Part shown: positions 63,592 to 64,000 of the stretch, piece after piece
How the letters are laid out: the number at the start of each line of letters is the position of its first letter
Position numbering within the stretch: position 1 is the first letter of the stretch
DNA from: Boswellia sacra
Taxonomy: Eukaryota > Streptophyta > Magnoliopsida > Sapindales > Burseraceae
Reading direction: 5' to 3'
Assembly: GCA_013180625.2 (NCBI GenBank)
Contig: SNVD02006942.1
Location: 1,860,001 to 1,924,000 of the forward strand
DNA: 64,000 nucleotides
Program-made: the position numbers and the translations under genes
Notes under the pieces: generated by a model
What the model was told of the DNA's origin: nothing
Database searches by the model: none
The model's input: the letters and a program-made list of their open reading frames with translations, nothing else

Positions 63592-64000
63592 ATGGTCGTC
63601 GGTGTTCTCGCTTTACAGGGATCTTTCAACGAACACATCGCAGGCATTCTCTCTTTCATATCTTCACTGTTTTATCTCAGATTCTTACGTTTCTTCATGG
63701 ATTCGGTGTAACGCTTCGTAACAAAAATGAGCGACATATCTTGTTGAGTGATTATGCAGCTCTTAGGAAGCTTGGAGTGAAGGGCGTGGAGATTAGGAAA
63801 CCAGAGCAGCTTCAGAATGTGAGCTCTCTTATCATTCCTGGTGGTGAAAGCACCACCATGGCCAAGCTCGCCGAGTACCACAACCTGGTCAATCTCTTTT
63901 TAGTCTCTGCTTATTATTATGTGTTGAGGTTTCTTGTATGCAATAGAATTACATTTAAGTAATATAAATGATTCGAAAGTAATGAGCCTCTATGATTTTG
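63592..64000 (+). CDS. PDX2: Pyridoxal 5'-phosphate synthase glutaminase subunit PDX2, 5' part
   Basis: PDX2 hydrolyses glutamine and passes ammonia to PDX1 for vitamin B6 synthesis in the cytosol. The gene runs off the right edge. Exon 1 (63592-63643) encodes MVVGVLALQGSFNEHIA. Exon 2 (63760-63887) continues LRKLGVKGVEIRK through IIPGGESTTMAKLAEYHNL and ends before GTCAAT. PGGEST belongs to the class I glutaminase fold; the catalytic Cys and the His/Glu pair would lie in later exons. The exon 1 donor that keeps the frame reads GCAG|GCATTC, a GC donor, since no GT is close by. The start is the first ATG, with the conserved VGVLALQGSF immediately after. Confidence 0.93.

Overview
This window looks like nuclear DNA from a woody rosid eudicot. 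The intergenic DNA is AT-rich, genes have many short introns with GT..AG borders, and every protein matches a plant family. The protein sequences suggest Sapindales, perhaps Citrus, but that is inference from memory. No tRNA, rRNA, CRISPR or organelle-derived block was seen.

Layout, left to right. (+) The last four exons of a KDEL-ending protein disulfide isomerase-like gene (1-954). (+) A single-exon arabinogalactan-type membrane protein (4012-4542). (-) A decayed PR-10/Bet v 1 gene (6594-7291). (-) The 19-exon plastid isoprenoid enzyme HDS/IspG (8430-14765). (-) A YrdC/Sua5 tRNA-threonylcarbamoyl-AMP synthase (17852-20392). (-) A membrane RING-CH ubiquitin ligase (21990-28361). (-) A CCCH-zinc-finger tRNA uracil-5-methyltransferase (32755-37978). 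(-) An N-myristoylation-type LOG2-like RING ligase (38926-41763). (-) An F-box/kelch gene (44003-45166). (-) The SnRK1-activating kinase GRIK (52593-58279). (+) The start of PDX2, the glutaminase of vitamin B6 synthesis (63592 to the edge). Exon borders were placed by hand from splice signals and remembered homologues. In each complete multi-exon gene the exon lengths sum to a whole number of codons.

As I remember Arabidopsis chromosome 5, PDX2, GRIK2, an F-box/kelch gene, a RING-CH gene, a YrdC gene, HDS and PDIL1-4 lie in this order around At5g60540 to At5g60640. The window would then be a conserved syntenic block, with the methyltransferase and LOG2-like genes interposed. The genes do not form one pathway. 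They cover plastid isoprenoids, vitamin B6, two tRNA modifications, secretory protein folding, cell wall, ubiquitin ligation and energy signalling.

The gaps and large introns hold small transposon relics. Several short elements share an end motif resembling GAGTAATAYTA, three of them with perfect 9-bp target duplications, which points to one Mutator-like MITE family. Two larger fold-back elements sit in introns of the RING-CH and GRIK genes. There are also short tandem duplications and microsatellites. The most unusual gene-level feature is three introns (methyltransferase, GRIK, PDX2) that appear to use GC donors, two of them with weak consensus. I found no convincing new multi-gene system.
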